From assembly GCF_000067045.1 (NCBI RefSeq), contig NC_010125.1:16001-80000 (forward strand): a DNA stretch of 64,000 bases. The letters are read 5' to 3'. The position numbers and the translations under genes were made by a program. A model generated the notes under the pieces. The model had not been told where the DNA came from, did no database searches, and was given only the letters and a program-made list of their open reading frames with translations. Positions 46,935 to 55,453 of the stretch are shown piece after piece. This DNA comes from Gluconacetobacter diazotrophicus PA1 5 (lineage in GTDB: Bacteria > Pseudomonadota > Alphaproteobacteria > Acetobacterales > Acetobacteraceae). Position 1 is the stretch's first letter. Each line of letters opens with the position of its first letter.

Positions 46935-48899
46935 GTTTTAATCCCCGCTTCCGCGTGGGGAGCGACGACAACCTTGCGACTCCTGTCCGACGCGGTCGGC
47001 GTTTCAATCCACGCTCCCGCACGGGGAGCGACGGGTGCGATCCTCCGCATGGTGCAGGAGGACATCGTTTCAATCCACGCTCCCGCACAGGGAGCGACCG
47101 CCTCGTCGATGATGACGGGCGAATTCATCACGCCGTTTCAATCCACGCTCCCGCACAGGGAGCGACGATCACGCGCACGCACCGCAGCCACTCGTCGTAG
47201 GGTTTCAATCCACGCTCCCGCACAGGGAGCGACCAACTGTCCGATATCTCGGCCAATCTCTCCAACGGTTTCAATCCACGCTCCCGCACAGGGAGCGACC
47301 GTTTCTCGATACGCGGTCCAATCCCCTCCTTCTTGTTTCAATCCACGCTCCCGCACAGGGAGCGACCAACGTCTCCGACCCTTGACGTGGTCTCACGCCT
47401 GTTTCAATCCACGCTCCCGCACAGGGAGCGACGAGCCGGGGACGAGCGTGTAATCCTGCTGCGCCGGTTTCAATCCACGCTCCCGCACAGGGAGCGACCA
47501 TAATCCTGAAACGGATGGCCGAGCTTGAGAGTGTTTCAATCCACGCTCCCGCACAGGGAGCGACTGGGCGGTCCATGCGGTCGGTCTGCATGGACGCCGT
47601 TTCAATCCACGCTCCCGCACAGGGAGCGACCCCGAAATATTACTTGAGCGCGCGGGCCTGTCGGGGTTTCAATCCACGCTCCCGCACAGGGAGCGACTCC
47701 CTTGCGAAGGAAGCGATGTCAAGGCTAGGTGGTTTCAATCCACGCTCCCGCACAGGGAGCGACCCCGCGGCAATGCGCGCGCCCAGTGCGCTGCGTGGTT
47801 TCAATCCACGCTCCCGCACAGGGAGCGACCCGGCCCGGTTCACACCGTCCCATGTTTCGGCGACGTTTCAATCCACGCTCCCGCACAGGGAGCGACGCTC
47901 TGCGAGGTGCTGAATGCGCGCTGTCGCGAGTGGTTTCAATCCACGCTCCCGCACAGGGAGCGACATCGGCCAGCCAGAGGTGATCCGCATTTCAGTCAGG
48001 TTTCAATCCACGCTCCCGCACAGGGAGCGACCTGGGTCCGCTGATCGGGCGCGAGATCGACCTACTGTTTCAATCCACGCTCCCGCACAGGGAGCGACAT
48101 CAGCGCACATTCCGACACCTTGTGAATGGCATCGTTTCAATCCATGCTCCCGCACAGGGAGCGACGGCGTGTTGAGCCGGTTCCCCCAAGTCGGGTTACG
48201 TCGGTTTCAATCCACGCTCCCGCACAGGGAGCGACGTCACGTTCGATAAGCATAACCGCCCCCTTCACTCGTTTCAATCCACGCTCCCGCACAGGGAGCG
48301 ACGATTCCACCGCTTCGGTGTGGTCGTCTTCCTCGAAGTTTCAATCCACGCTCCCGCACAGGGAGCGACGATCGGTGAGCGCCAGCGGCAGAGCGACACG
48401 GCGTTTCAATCCACGCTCCCGCACAGGGAGCGACGATTCCACCGCTTCGGTGTGGTCGTCTTCCTCGAAGTTTCAATCCACGCTCCCGCACAGGGAGCGA
48501 CTCATGTCGTGGTCCTGACCATAGTCTTCGTCCAGGTTTCAATCCACGCTCCCGCACAGGGAGCGACAATCCGATCCTTGCGCTGCAATCGTGTATACGT
48601 CAGTTTCAATCCACGCTCCCGCACAGGGAGCGACAACAGGAGGGCACCCATCTGTGGCGCAAATCTGTGTTTCAATCCACGCTCCCGCACAGGGAGCGAC
48701 CTTCTGTTCGGCATCGCCGGCGCGTCTGGTTCCGGTTTCAATCCACGCTCCCGCACAGGGAGCGACAAGATCCATGTCCTTCCAAGCGCATTCCCTAAAT
48801 GTTTCAATCCACGCTCCCGCACAGGGAGCGACGGGAAACGAACCGTGATGTCGTGGCGGAAAGAAAGGTTTCAATCCACGCTCCCGCACAGGGAGCGAC
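46935..48899 (-). CRISPR. Type I-C CRISPR array, 30 repeats and 29 spacers
   Basis: The 32-bp repeat reads GTTTCAATCC...GGGAGCGAC on the plus strand; the transcribed (minus) sense ends in TGGATTGAAAC, the usual type I-C handle, and holds a CGCTCCC/GGGAGCG stem. Spacers are 33-38 bp. The repeat at 46935-46966 is degenerate (GTTTTAATCCCCGC start), 47001-47032 has one change and 48134-48165 one change; the others are identical. Decay at the left end and the cas genes at the right place the leader at the right. Repeats start at 46935, 47001, 47067, 47135, 47202, 47268, 47335, 47401, 47467, 47533, 47599, 47666, 47732, 47798, 47865, 47933, 48000, 48067, 48134, 48204, 48271, 48338, 48403, 48470, 48536, 48603, 48669, 48735, 48801 and 48868. 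Two spacers (48303-48337, 48435-48469) are identical. Confidence 0.99.
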
Positions 48900-49081
48900 G
48901 GCGCGCATACTATCATCTTGTCAAGAAAAGGGAAAATGGGTCTGTTCCGCGAACCATCGCCAGATTGGTGCAGTGAGTATGGCAAGCGATCTGCGTTGGG
49001 GCATAACACATTGATAGGAAACCACATGGTAGATGCGCGAATCGGCAGGGGTTTGCCCAACAGCTTTCGTATCGCGCAGGA
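48900..49081 (-). promoter_or_regulatory. CRISPR leader
   Basis: This 182-bp non-coding stretch lies between cas2 and the newest repeat. On the minus strand the part nearest the array is AT-richer and contains TTTTCCCTTTTC and TTGACAAGATGATAG. It should hold the array promoter and the signals for spacer insertion. A -10 box could not be assigned with confidence. Confidence 0.7.
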
Positions 49082-49372
49082 TCAGAACAGAAGCGGTCCA
49101 TCCAGGTCCAGGACGGGCTTTGCACCGATATGTTCCACCCGCTGCTTTCCTTTCGCTCCAAGCTGATAGAAGCGCAGGCTGTCCTTTGTGGTGTCGGTCT
49201 CTGCGATCAGGCGCGCCCGCAGGGCCGTCCAGCGTGCGGGGTCCACCTCGCATTCAAACACCGAATATTGCACGCGCTGGCCGAAATCGAGGCAGGCGCG
49301 TGCTACGCGCCGTAGCCGTCTACGGCCTGCCGCATCCTCGGTGTTTACATCATAGGTAATCAGCACCAGCAT
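49082..49372 (-). CDS. cas2: CRISPR-associated endoribonuclease/integration factor Cas2
   Basis: This 96-residue protein forms the scaffold of the Cas1-Cas2 spacer integrase. The N-terminus MLVLITYDVNTED has the conserved Asp of the ferredoxin-like fold; RRLRRVARACLDFGQRVQYS is typical of type I-C Cas2. It is the last cas gene before the array leader and starts 3 bp after the cas1 stop. Confidence 0.96.
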   Translation of the reverse strand: MLVLITYDVNTEDAAGRRRLRRVARACLDFGQRVQYSVFECEVDPARWTALRARLIAETDTTKDSLRFYQLGAKGKQRVEHIGAKPVLDLDGPLLF

Positions 49373-49375
49373 CGC

Positions 49376-50416
49376 CTATTTCCACACGAATGCTGGGTAA
49401 CCGTCCAGTTCGCCACGAAGGTGTCGGGACAGAAGCAGCGCTTGGACATGTGCGACAAGGCCGAACGTCAGGGACTCATTAAGGAATGGGTGCCGCAATT
49501 CCTTCTTCTTGCGGTCCTGCCAGGCTACGAGAACCGTCTTGCGGGCGTCGTCGTTCAGCAGGACGGCGCCTCCATCGCTGACGGTAAAATCACCTGCCGC
49601 GACCTGCCGTCGATTGATCAGGCTCACGGCCAGTCGGTCAGCCAGAACGGGGCGCAATTCCTCCATCATGTCCAGTGCCAGGCTATTTCGTCCCGGCCGA
49701 TCCGCATGCAGGAAACCGACCTGCGGGTCCAGACCGACGCTTTCGAGCGCGGAGCGGCAATCATGTCCCAGAACGGCATAGAGAAACGAGAGCAGGGCAT
49801 TCACGCGGTCGAGCGGCGGCCGCCGCGACCGGCCACCGAAGGTGAATGCATCGCCTTCGACCCGAATCAGAAGATTGAAGATTCCGAAATAGACTTGCGC
49901 CGCCTCGCCCTCCATACCCCGTGCGGTGTCCACATCCGGGGCCTGGGTGATATGGCGCACGATAATGGTCAGGCGCCGTTCGGCTTCGTCCAGTCGGGTC
50001 CTCTCCTGCGCATTCAGTCCAGGGCCGTGGTCGCGCAGGGCCCGGCGGATGACGGTGCGTTGATTGGCGGCCTTGGCGGCGACCATGTTTCGCACGATCG
50101 GCAAGGCGCGTTCGGTACTGTCTGCCGTGCGATACTGGGTTCGTCGCAGCAACACGTTGCCGCTTCTTGGTCCCTCGACCCGGGCGAGGAAGCGCCCCTG
50201 TGGGGAGAGCCATGACAGCGCGAGGCCCGATTCCGCGCAGGCCCCCATCAGCGCCGGTGACGCACCGATCCGGCCAAAGCACATGATCCCGTCCAGCAGA
50301 TGCATGGGGGCCCGACCGCGCTCCTGGCCCTCGACTTCGACCACCACATTGGCGCCATCCTTGCGCAGCCAGGCATCCTCGGTCGTCACATAGATGGTAT
50401 TGAGGTGGCGGCGCAT
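49376..50416 (-). CDS. cas1: CRISPR-associated endonuclease Cas1
   Basis: This 346-residue integrase subunit is of the type I-C kind. The N-terminal domain begins LNTIYVTTEDAWLRKDGAN. The catalytic metal site residues are in GMEGEAAQVYF (Glu), GFLHADRPGRNSLALD (His) and LDMMEELRP (Asp/Glu). The ATG at 50416 overlaps the cas4 stop by one base (TGATG), which fixes the start; the open frame further up belongs to another frame of cas4. Confidence 0.97.
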   Translation of the reverse strand: MRRHLNTIYVTTEDAWLRKDGANVVVEVEGQERGRAPMHLLDGIMCFGRIGASPALMGACAESGLALSWLSPQGRFLARVEGPRSGNVLLRRTQYRTADSTERALPIVRNMVAAKAANQRTVIRRALRDHGPGLNAQERTRLDEAERRLTIIVRHITQAPDVDTARGMEGEAAQVYFGIFNLLIRVEGDAFTFGGRSRRPPLDRVNALLSFLYAVLGHDCRSALESVGLDPQVGFLHADRPGRNSLALDMMEELRPVLADRLAVSLINRRQVAAGDFTVSDGGAVLLNDDARKTVLVAWQDRKKKELRHPFLNESLTFGLVAHVQALLLSRHLRGELDGYPAFVWK

Positions 50417-51072
50417 CACGCGTTGTCTTCTTCCAGCAGTTGTGTCGCAAACCAGCGGCCGATTGAGGGAGGCTTTTCCAATCGGCGCGGCTGGCAGGCG
50501 TGCTGCAGGGAGCATTGATTGCAAGAGGCCTTGTAGACAGGCGGTGGAGTCAGGCAGTCCGCGATCATGGCGCGGACCTTCCGCGCGGTTTGCTCGGTCA
50601 GCGTACGCAGGGCACCATCGAACACCACCACCGTGCGCCGCCGGGGCTGGCCGTAAAACAACGCGCCCTCCGGCACGGAATGTCCGAACATGTCTTCCAG
50701 GCAGATGGCCTGGGCGCAAAGCTGGACCTCATCGGCGCGATGGGCCTTGGGGCGGCCGCGCTTGTATTCGACCGGATAGGGCACGGCGGCGGTCTCGACA
50801 CCGTGGAATTCCACTGCATCGGCCTTGCCGAAGACACCCAGCGTCAGCGACCGTATCGTCAGCGCGCGGACCGTGCGTACGCCTGTCCGGCGATCGGGAC
50901 GGCCGTCATCCACCCGTTCGTGCAAAATGCGGCCCTCCGCCGTCGCACCATTTTCCGCCCAGATCCGCTCGACATGGATCAGCGCGCATTGCCTGGGGCA
51001 GAACAGATGATGCTGCAAGGCGGAAATGGGAACCAACGCGTCTTCGGTCGCATTATCGGGCGGGGCGTGCAT
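50416..51072 (-). CDS. cas4: CRISPR-associated exonuclease Cas4
   Basis: Cas4 trims prespacers and selects those with the right PAM (5'-TTC for type I-C). It has 218 residues. The iron-sulfur cysteines are in CPRQC near residue 25 and in CNQCSLQHAC near residue 190. The PD-(D/E)xK nuclease core is visible around GKADAVEF and YPVEYKRGRPK. It begins 8 bp after cas7 and overlaps cas1 by one base. Confidence 0.95.
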   Translation of the reverse strand: MHAPPDNATEDALVPISALQHHLFCPRQCALIHVERIWAENGATAEGRILHERVDDGRPDRRTGVRTVRALTIRSLTLGVFGKADAVEFHGVETAAVPYPVEYKRGRPKAHRADEVQLCAQAICLEDMFGHSVPEGALFYGQPRRRTVVVFDGALRTLTEQTARKVRAMIADCLTPPPVYKASCNQCSLQHACQPRRLEKPPSIGRWFATQLLEEDNA

Positions 51073-51080
51073 CCGGGCGC

Positions 51081-52019
51081 TTACCGTTCGATGATCTCGA
51101 TTCCCGCCGGTACTGCGTCCCGGTCGATCAGCACCTGATAATCGCCCCAGGCCCGGGCAGGCGGCCAGTTGTCGATGGCCGCACTGCCAATCGGATGTGC
51201 GCTGCCCTGATAGGCGCGTTGCACCGTAACCCGATCGAACAAATCCTGGGCCCGCGCGTTACCCAGCGCCGATTCATGGCGGAATACGATCAGCTTGCGC
51301 GTTGCCATCTCTCCCCGCGCGGCGGATCGGTCATGATCGAACATGCCGGTCAGGGCCTCCAACAGCAGTTCGAGGTCCGATTCCGAAAAACCTGTTCCCT
51401 TGACGGGATGCGATGCCAGGGGGGCGGAGATGTAGCCATGCATGCGATACAGCCCGTAAGGCACGATATGCTTGCGCCCCATTGTCCGGCCACCCTTGCT
51501 TTCGGCGTCGGCCTCGGTCGTGGCGGCCATGCGCGTGATGGCGATTTCCAGCGGCAGGACCGGCTCCACCGAACGGGCGAACGAAAACTGCACCGGCCCG
51601 CGTACCTGTCCCGAATTGACGCTGGTCGTCATCACCGCACCGAACGTCCTGATGTCCCAGAAATTGGTGCACATCCATCGTGTCAGGGCGCGTGCCTTGT
51701 CCTCGTCCTTCGGAAGGGTCTTGAAGGACTCGTCCTTGGTCACTTCAGGCATGATTGCGTTCCATGCCTTTCGGTGCTGCCTGTTCAGGGCCATCCCTTC
51801 GCTCATGTATATTTCGAATCCCGGCATGTCGGGCCGGGCCAGCGACACGTAGTTCCGGACCTTGCGTTTCAGCGCGACGTCGGACACCAGGCCCTGATTG
51901 GTTTCCGGGTCCAGGCGCGGCATGTTGCCGGCATCCGGGTCTCCATTCGGATTTCCGTTGGTAACGTCGAAGAACAGTACGAATTCATGGCGATTCTGCA
52001 TGGCGGTCGCTTCAGTCAT
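51081..52019 (-). CDS. cas7: Cascade backbone subunit Cas7 (Csd2)
   Basis: This 312-residue RAMP-fold subunit coats the crRNA in the type I-C surveillance complex. LFFDVTNGNPNGDPDAGNMP is the family signature near the N-terminus. SVNSGQVRGPVQFSFARS and the central RKHIVPYGLYRMHGY are also conserved. The ATG at 52019 (MTEATAMQNRHEFV) overlaps the end of cas8c by 8 bp; an in-frame ATG lies 9 bp further up. Confidence 0.95.
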   Translation of the reverse strand: MTEATAMQNRHEFVLFFDVTNGNPNGDPDAGNMPRLDPETNQGLVSDVALKRKVRNYVSLARPDMPGFEIYMSEGMALNRQHRKAWNAIMPEVTKDESFKTLPKDEDKARALTRWMCTNFWDIRTFGAVMTTSVNSGQVRGPVQFSFARSVEPVLPLEIAITRMAATTEADAESKGGRTMGRKHIVPYGLYRMHGYISAPLASHPVKGTGFSESDLELLLEALTGMFDHDRSAARGEMATRKLIVFRHESALGNARAQDLFDRVTVQRAYQGSAHPIGSAAIDNWPPARAWGDYQVLIDRDAVPAGIEIIER

Positions 52020-53835
52020 GGGTTGCATTGTCCTCGATGTCCTGCTCGTCGTCCTGCAAGGCGGTCTCGGCCATCCGGCCGCCAATCCTCTCCCGACGCT
52101 GGTGGTAATAGCCGATGGCGAATTCTCCCTGATGTTCCAGGGATAATGCGCGGGGCAGCACGTGGGGTCCGGACGGCGTGATGCGTCCGAAAATCTCGTC
52201 CAGTTCGCGTTCGATCACGCCGGCCCAACCGGGGGTCCGCTTGCGGACGTTCGACAGGTGGTTCTGGCTGTTGCGGATGATGACGGGAAAAATACTGGCC
52301 GGTGCGGCCGAGGCCGCGGCGAAGTATTTATCCCGCATTGTCGCTTTCACGCCTATGCCCAGCGCAGCCCGCTGCGCCAGTTCGTAAACGGCGAAGAGGC
52401 GGCCGAGTTGATACCCGATACTGGGGTAGTCCCGATTGAGGCTCACAGGAACATCTCCATTGTCCGAAGCATTTTTCGTCAGGCGTCGCCGGCGCTGCAG
52501 CACGGCACGCAGGGCGGCGGCATGCCAGCCCGTTGCCGGATCGTCGCCCGCGCGCAGCCGCATCAGGATCGCGGCCAGCCACGTTCGCGGATAGGGCGTG
52601 CCGGTCAGGATCGCACGCATGATTTCCCCGGCCAGTAGTGGCGGAATGTTGTCGTATTTGTCCTGTGCCGCCACGGTGCGCGCCAGCAGCAGGTTGACGG
52701 TGGGTGGACGCGACCACGGGGATGGCGCAATGCGGGTGTCCTCGTAATGCTCCGCCAGGCGATGGGCGAAGACATCCAGGCTATCCGACAACCAGAAACG
52801 CACCGACAGGCGTGCTGCGTTGGGCGACAGGCCCATAACGTAAAAACGTGTATCGGGTGGGATGTCCGGCCGTAATTGCGACAGGGGGCGGCCTTGGGCC
52901 AGCGCGGTCAGTTCCTCGCCGATCCGGCGCGCGGCATCCGCGTCCAGCAGGTTCGGCGCAATCGCCTCCTGAATCCACGCATCGGCCTTTTTCGCGACCT
53001 GCGCATCGCTGCCATCCGCCCAGAATATCACGGTCGCGTCCCCGATCGGCCGCCGGAGCCGGTTGGGCCCGTCGCGTGTCAGCAACCGGTTCAGCGCGGC
53101 CCCATAACGAAAGGCGGCCGCCTGCGATGTCGGAGCGTTGTCGCCTTGCTTCCGGTCATAGGAACAGAATGCATCGAGATTGAACGATACCAGGCTGGCC
53201 CCGGACGTCTGCGCGCCTTCCACGCCTTTGATCGTCGGATGTAGCCGGGCCGGCGCCGCCCGCTGCCCCGTCACCAGACAGAATGATTGCCGTTCATGCC
53301 CGTTATCGAGCGCCGCCTCGACCAGTCGCTGCGCCGCCGGGCGGCGATGAAGGTAGTCCCTGTCGCCCTCCAGGCGGAACATGATGTTCGCGTCCAGCAT
53401 CTCCGCCGGGAAGAGGGGCGTGTCGAACTGCGCGGGCGTCCAGCGTTCCAGGAACCGCCGGAATGCGACCAGGCCCACGTCGGATGTTTCCGCCATCCGT
53501 TTCAGGTTGAACGCGACGAAGGCTTCATGCTCCTGCGCGGTGCGCTTGCCGGCGCCGGCGGTGCGGCCCAGCACGTAGGATGTCTTGTCCCACAGGAAAT
53601 TCGGCGCGATGCCGGACGCGCGCTTGACGGCAGCCGGGACAAGGAACAGCCGGGGACGGGGCTTCCTGCCGTCATGGTCGTGTTGGTCCAGCACATCGAT
53701 CGGCTGGCCTTCCGCGTCGATCACGACGCACCAGCCGAATTTCTCCCGCCCCCAGCCAGGGTCCTCGGCATCGTCCATGCGGGCGTAGAAATCGACCAGT
53801 GCTTCCAGTGGGCCCGGACGCTTCTGGATCGTCAT
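52012..53835 (-). CDS. cas8c: Cascade large subunit Cas8c (Csd1)
   Basis: This 607-residue subunit recognises the PAM and starts DNA opening in type I-C. The N-terminus has PRPRLFLVPAAVKRASGI and PNFLWDKTSYVLG, and later NLLLARTVAAQDKYDNIPPL and the C-terminal helical part that in type I-C also provides the Cas11 small subunit from an internal start. The length matches the family. The ATG at 53835 overlaps the cas5c stop (ATGA). Confidence 0.95.
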   Translation of the reverse strand: MTIQKRPGPLEALVDFYARMDDAEDPGWGREKFGWCVVIDAEGQPIDVLDQHDHDGRKPRPRLFLVPAAVKRASGIAPNFLWDKTSYVLGRTAGAGKRTAQEHEAFVAFNLKRMAETSDVGLVAFRRFLERWTPAQFDTPLFPAEMLDANIMFRLEGDRDYLHRRPAAQRLVEAALDNGHERQSFCLVTGQRAAPARLHPTIKGVEGAQTSGASLVSFNLDAFCSYDRKQGDNAPTSQAAAFRYGAALNRLLTRDGPNRLRRPIGDATVIFWADGSDAQVAKKADAWIQEAIAPNLLDADAARRIGEELTALAQGRPLSQLRPDIPPDTRFYVMGLSPNAARLSVRFWLSDSLDVFAHRLAEHYEDTRIAPSPWSRPPTVNLLLARTVAAQDKYDNIPPLLAGEIMRAILTGTPYPRTWLAAILMRLRAGDDPATGWHAAALRAVLQRRRRLTKNASDNGDVPVSLNRDYPSIGYQLGRLFAVYELAQRAALGIGVKATMRDKYFAAASAAPASIFPVIIRNSQNHLSNVRKRTPGWAGVIERELDEIFGRITPSGPHVLPRALSLEHQGEFAIGYYHQRRERIGGRMAETALQDDEQDIEDNATHD

Positions 53836-54503
53836 GCGATCAGGTCCGGACTGTCGGCCGCCGGCACCGCAATCACGCCGCTCTCGATGCAGGCACGGAA
53901 AAAGCGCGGCGTGCGCTGGTCCGCGAAATCGATGTCGTGCAGCATCCAGCCCAGATCGACCGCTTGCAGATCGGGCGGAAACGCCGAGGCGGGCAGGGGA
54001 GCTTCCTCGGCAATCAATGCGAAATCCGCCGGAAATTCCCGCGTTCCCAGGCAAGGGCGATGGAAACATTGCCCCTGCGTGGCCCGCCGGTTGAACATGC
54101 TCAGATGCTTCGCCGCCGTGTCGCCCGCGCCGGCCCGTGCCGTCAGGGTGAAGTGCGCCTCGATGACATAGGCTACGTCGACCAGGATCGTCGCCGCCCG
54201 CTGCTGGCGATTCTCGTCGACCGCCAAGCCCAGGCCCGATGTGTGGCCAGCAGTCATGGCCCGGGCCGCGAGGACGGCGCTCACCTTGGCCCCGACCTCG
54301 TTCCGGCGGATCGACTGGAAGCGGATCGGCTTCAGGACATGGATGCGGTCGATATGCCAGCGAATGGCCGGCTTCCAGTGGATGGCTTCCACGATGCCCC
54401 GCGCCGCCGATGGCGTCAGGACATCATACGACACACGCTCCGATTTCAGTTCGGGTCGCGTAAAGCATGCGCGTTCACCCCAGACATGGAGTCGAATACC
54501 CAT
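53832..54503 (-). CDS. cas5c: Cas5c (Cas5d), crRNA-processing subunit
   Basis: In type I-C this protein replaces Cas6: it cuts the repeat at the base of its hairpin and keeps the 5' handle. It has 223 residues. HVWGERACFTRPELKSERVS near the N-terminus and VLTPSAARGIVEAIHWKPAI are the conserved blocks; HIDRIHVLKPIRFQSIRRNE follows. No cas6 gene is present, as expected. It is the first gene of the cas5c-8c-7-4-1-2 run, whose promoter lies in the region shared with vapB. Confidence 0.95.
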   Translation of the reverse strand: MGIRLHVWGERACFTRPELKSERVSYDVLTPSAARGIVEAIHWKPAIRWHIDRIHVLKPIRFQSIRRNEVGAKVSAVLAARAMTAGHTSGLGLAVDENRQQRAATILVDVAYVIEAHFTLTARAGAGDTAAKHLSMFNRRATQGQCFHRPCLGTREFPADFALIAEEAPLPASAFPPDLQAVDLGWMLHDIDFADQRTPRFFRACIESGVIAVPAADSPDLIA

Positions 54504-54565
54504 CAGGACTGGCTCCGTCTGGTTCTGGTGTTTGTCTTATGACAATTCCACAGGCGTTACTTGGG

Positions 54566-54594
54566 ATTATCTTCTCCAGGTCGGAGAGGCGCAA
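54566..54594 (-). promoter_or_regulatory. Candidate promoter of the cas5c-cas2 operon
   Basis: Read on the minus strand, TTGCGC (54589-54594), 17 bp, GATAAT (54566-54571) gives a good sigma70 match about 60 bp before the cas5c start. It is predicted by consensus only. Confidence 0.5.
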
Positions 54595-54610
54595 AGCACA
54601 ACTTTGTGAA

Positions 54611-54639
54611 GATCGTCATGATATCCCATCATGACGATC
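54611..54639. promoter_or_regulatory. Long palindrome between cas5c and vapB
   Basis: GATCGTCATGAT (54611-54622) and ATCATGACGATC (54628-54639) are perfect 12-bp arms around a 5-bp centre. This looks like an operator, for example for the VapBC complex or a cas regulator. It overlaps the site matched by the crRNA-like RNA. Confidence 0.55.
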
Positions 54640-54651
54640 ACATAAAACGAA
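54616..54651 (-). promoter_or_regulatory. Predicted target of the crRNA-like RNA (PAM plus protospacer)
   Basis: On the minus strand the type I-C PAM TTC (54651-54649) is followed by GTTTTATGTGAT. The pseudo-spacer at 55484 begins GTTTTCTGTGAT. Eleven of twelve positions agree and the single mismatch is at position 6, which type I crRNAs do not pair. Beyond position 12 the match is partial (19 of 33 overall), enough for binding but not expected to trigger full cleavage. Confidence 0.75.
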
Positions 54652-54725
54652 AATGATATTATGATGGTGGGGTTCGAAGGACCGAGCGGGCTAAAGAATA
54701 TGCTACGCGGTTGAATTGGATATGC

Positions 54726-54743
54726 TGTATGTATATCCATACA
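54726..54743. promoter_or_regulatory. Inverted repeat at the vapB start region
   Basis: TGTATG (54726-54731) and CATACA (54738-54743) are perfect arms just upstream of the vapB ribosome binding site AGGAGG (54743-54748). A TTGAAT at 54711 and TATCCA at 54734 could be the promoter. It may be the VapBC autoregulatory operator. Confidence 0.35.
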
Positions 54744-54756
54744 GGAGGCGAAGCCG

Positions 54757-54981
54757 ATGCTCACGCGCACGACCTTGTTTCTCTCCAATCGTTCCCAGGC
54801 GGTTCGCCTGCCGAAGGCCGTGGCCTTTGGAGAAGGCGTGCGGGAGGTGGTGATTGTTCCCGAAGGCCCGCGTCGGATTATCGCGCCCGCTGAAGCAGCC
54901 TGGGACGATTTTTTCGCCGCTCCCGGCCTGGACCTGGGGGAACGCAGCCAGCCGGCGATGCAGGAACGGGAGCGCTTCTGA
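54757..54981 (+). CDS. vapB: Type II antitoxin, VapB/AbrB-like
   Basis: This 74-residue protein has an N-terminal AbrB/MazE swapped-hairpin DNA-binding domain (TTLFLSNRSQAVRLPKAVAF, then VREVVIVPEGPRRII). Its C-terminal tail (AAWDDFFAAPGLDLGER) would thread into and block the toxin. AGGAGG lies 8 nt before the ATG. It is coupled to vapC by a TGATG overlap. It lies on the opposite strand to the cas genes that flank it. Confidence 0.93.
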   Translation: MLTRTTLFLSNRSQAVRLPKAVAFGEGVREVVIVPEGPRRIIAPAEAAWDDFFAAPGLDLGERSQPAMQERERF

Positions 54982-55391
54982 TGCTGCGCTTTCTGCTGGA
55001 CACCAACTTGTGCATCCGTGTGTTGCGGGACCGGCCGCAGGGCCTGCGGGCGCGGTTCAATGCCTACGCCGAAGACCTCTGTATCTCCGATGTCGTGCTA
55101 TACGAACTGCTCTATGGGGCGGAGCGGTCGTCCGATCCCGTGCGTGTCAGGCGAGAGGTCGAGCATTTCGCGGACAGACTGAATGTCCTGCCGTTCGACA
55201 GCGCGGCGGCGTCCCATACGGCCGAGATCCGGGACGATCTCGAACGCAGGGGCTGCGTGATCGGCCCCTATGATCTGATGATCGCGGGACACGCCCGCAG
55301 CCGGGGGTTGGTGGTCGTCACAGGCAATCTGGGCGAGTTCAGGCGCGTTGCGGGGCTCAGGGCCGAAGACTGGTTCACGAATGTTGCCTGA
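54981..55391 (+). CDS. vapC: Type II toxin VapC, PIN-domain ribonuclease
   Basis: This 136-residue toxin cleaves RNA, usually initiator tRNA or rRNA. Acidic active-site residues are seen in FLLDTNLCI (first Asp), VLYELLYGAE (Glu) and GPYDLMIAGHA (Asp), and the VTGNLGEFRRV end replaces the usual TNN-x-EF block. It appears intact. It lies between cas5c and cas3 and is followed after 25 bp by the promoter of the crRNA-like RNA. Confidence 0.93.
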   Translation: MLRFLLDTNLCIRVLRDRPQGLRARFNAYAEDLCISDVVLYELLYGAERSSDPVRVRREVEHFADRLNVLPFDSAAASHTAEIRDDLERRGCVIGPYDLMIAGHARSRGLVVVTGNLGEFRRVAGLRAEDWFTNVA

Positions 55392-55416
55392 CGGGTATCG
55401 TCACGCGATCAGACCT

Positions 55417-55446
55417 TTGACCCGGACGATCCGCACAAGGTAAAAT
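55417..55446 (+). promoter_or_regulatory. Promoter of the crRNA-like RNA
   Basis: TTGACC (55417-55422), 18 bp, TAAAAT (55441-55446) is one of the best sigma70 matches in the window. A start site 7-9 bp downstream would be at 55453-55455, exactly at the first base of the repeat-like sequence. Confidence 0.65.
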
Positions 55447-55453
55447 TATCATT

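Noticed and set aside
46830..49060. Many long reading frames on both strands across the CRISPR array, with repeated SIHAPAQGAT or SLPVRERGLK units
   Set aside because: They are translations of the CRISPR repeat in different frames, not genes. The repeat-spacer structure explains them fully.
54566..54648. A cas promoter lying directly inside the predicted target (TATCAT near 54620 as -10)
   Set aside because: A TATCAT box exists but its -35 is poor; the TTGCGC-N17-GATAAT promoter downstream fits better. It is kept only as an alternative that start-site mapping would settle.
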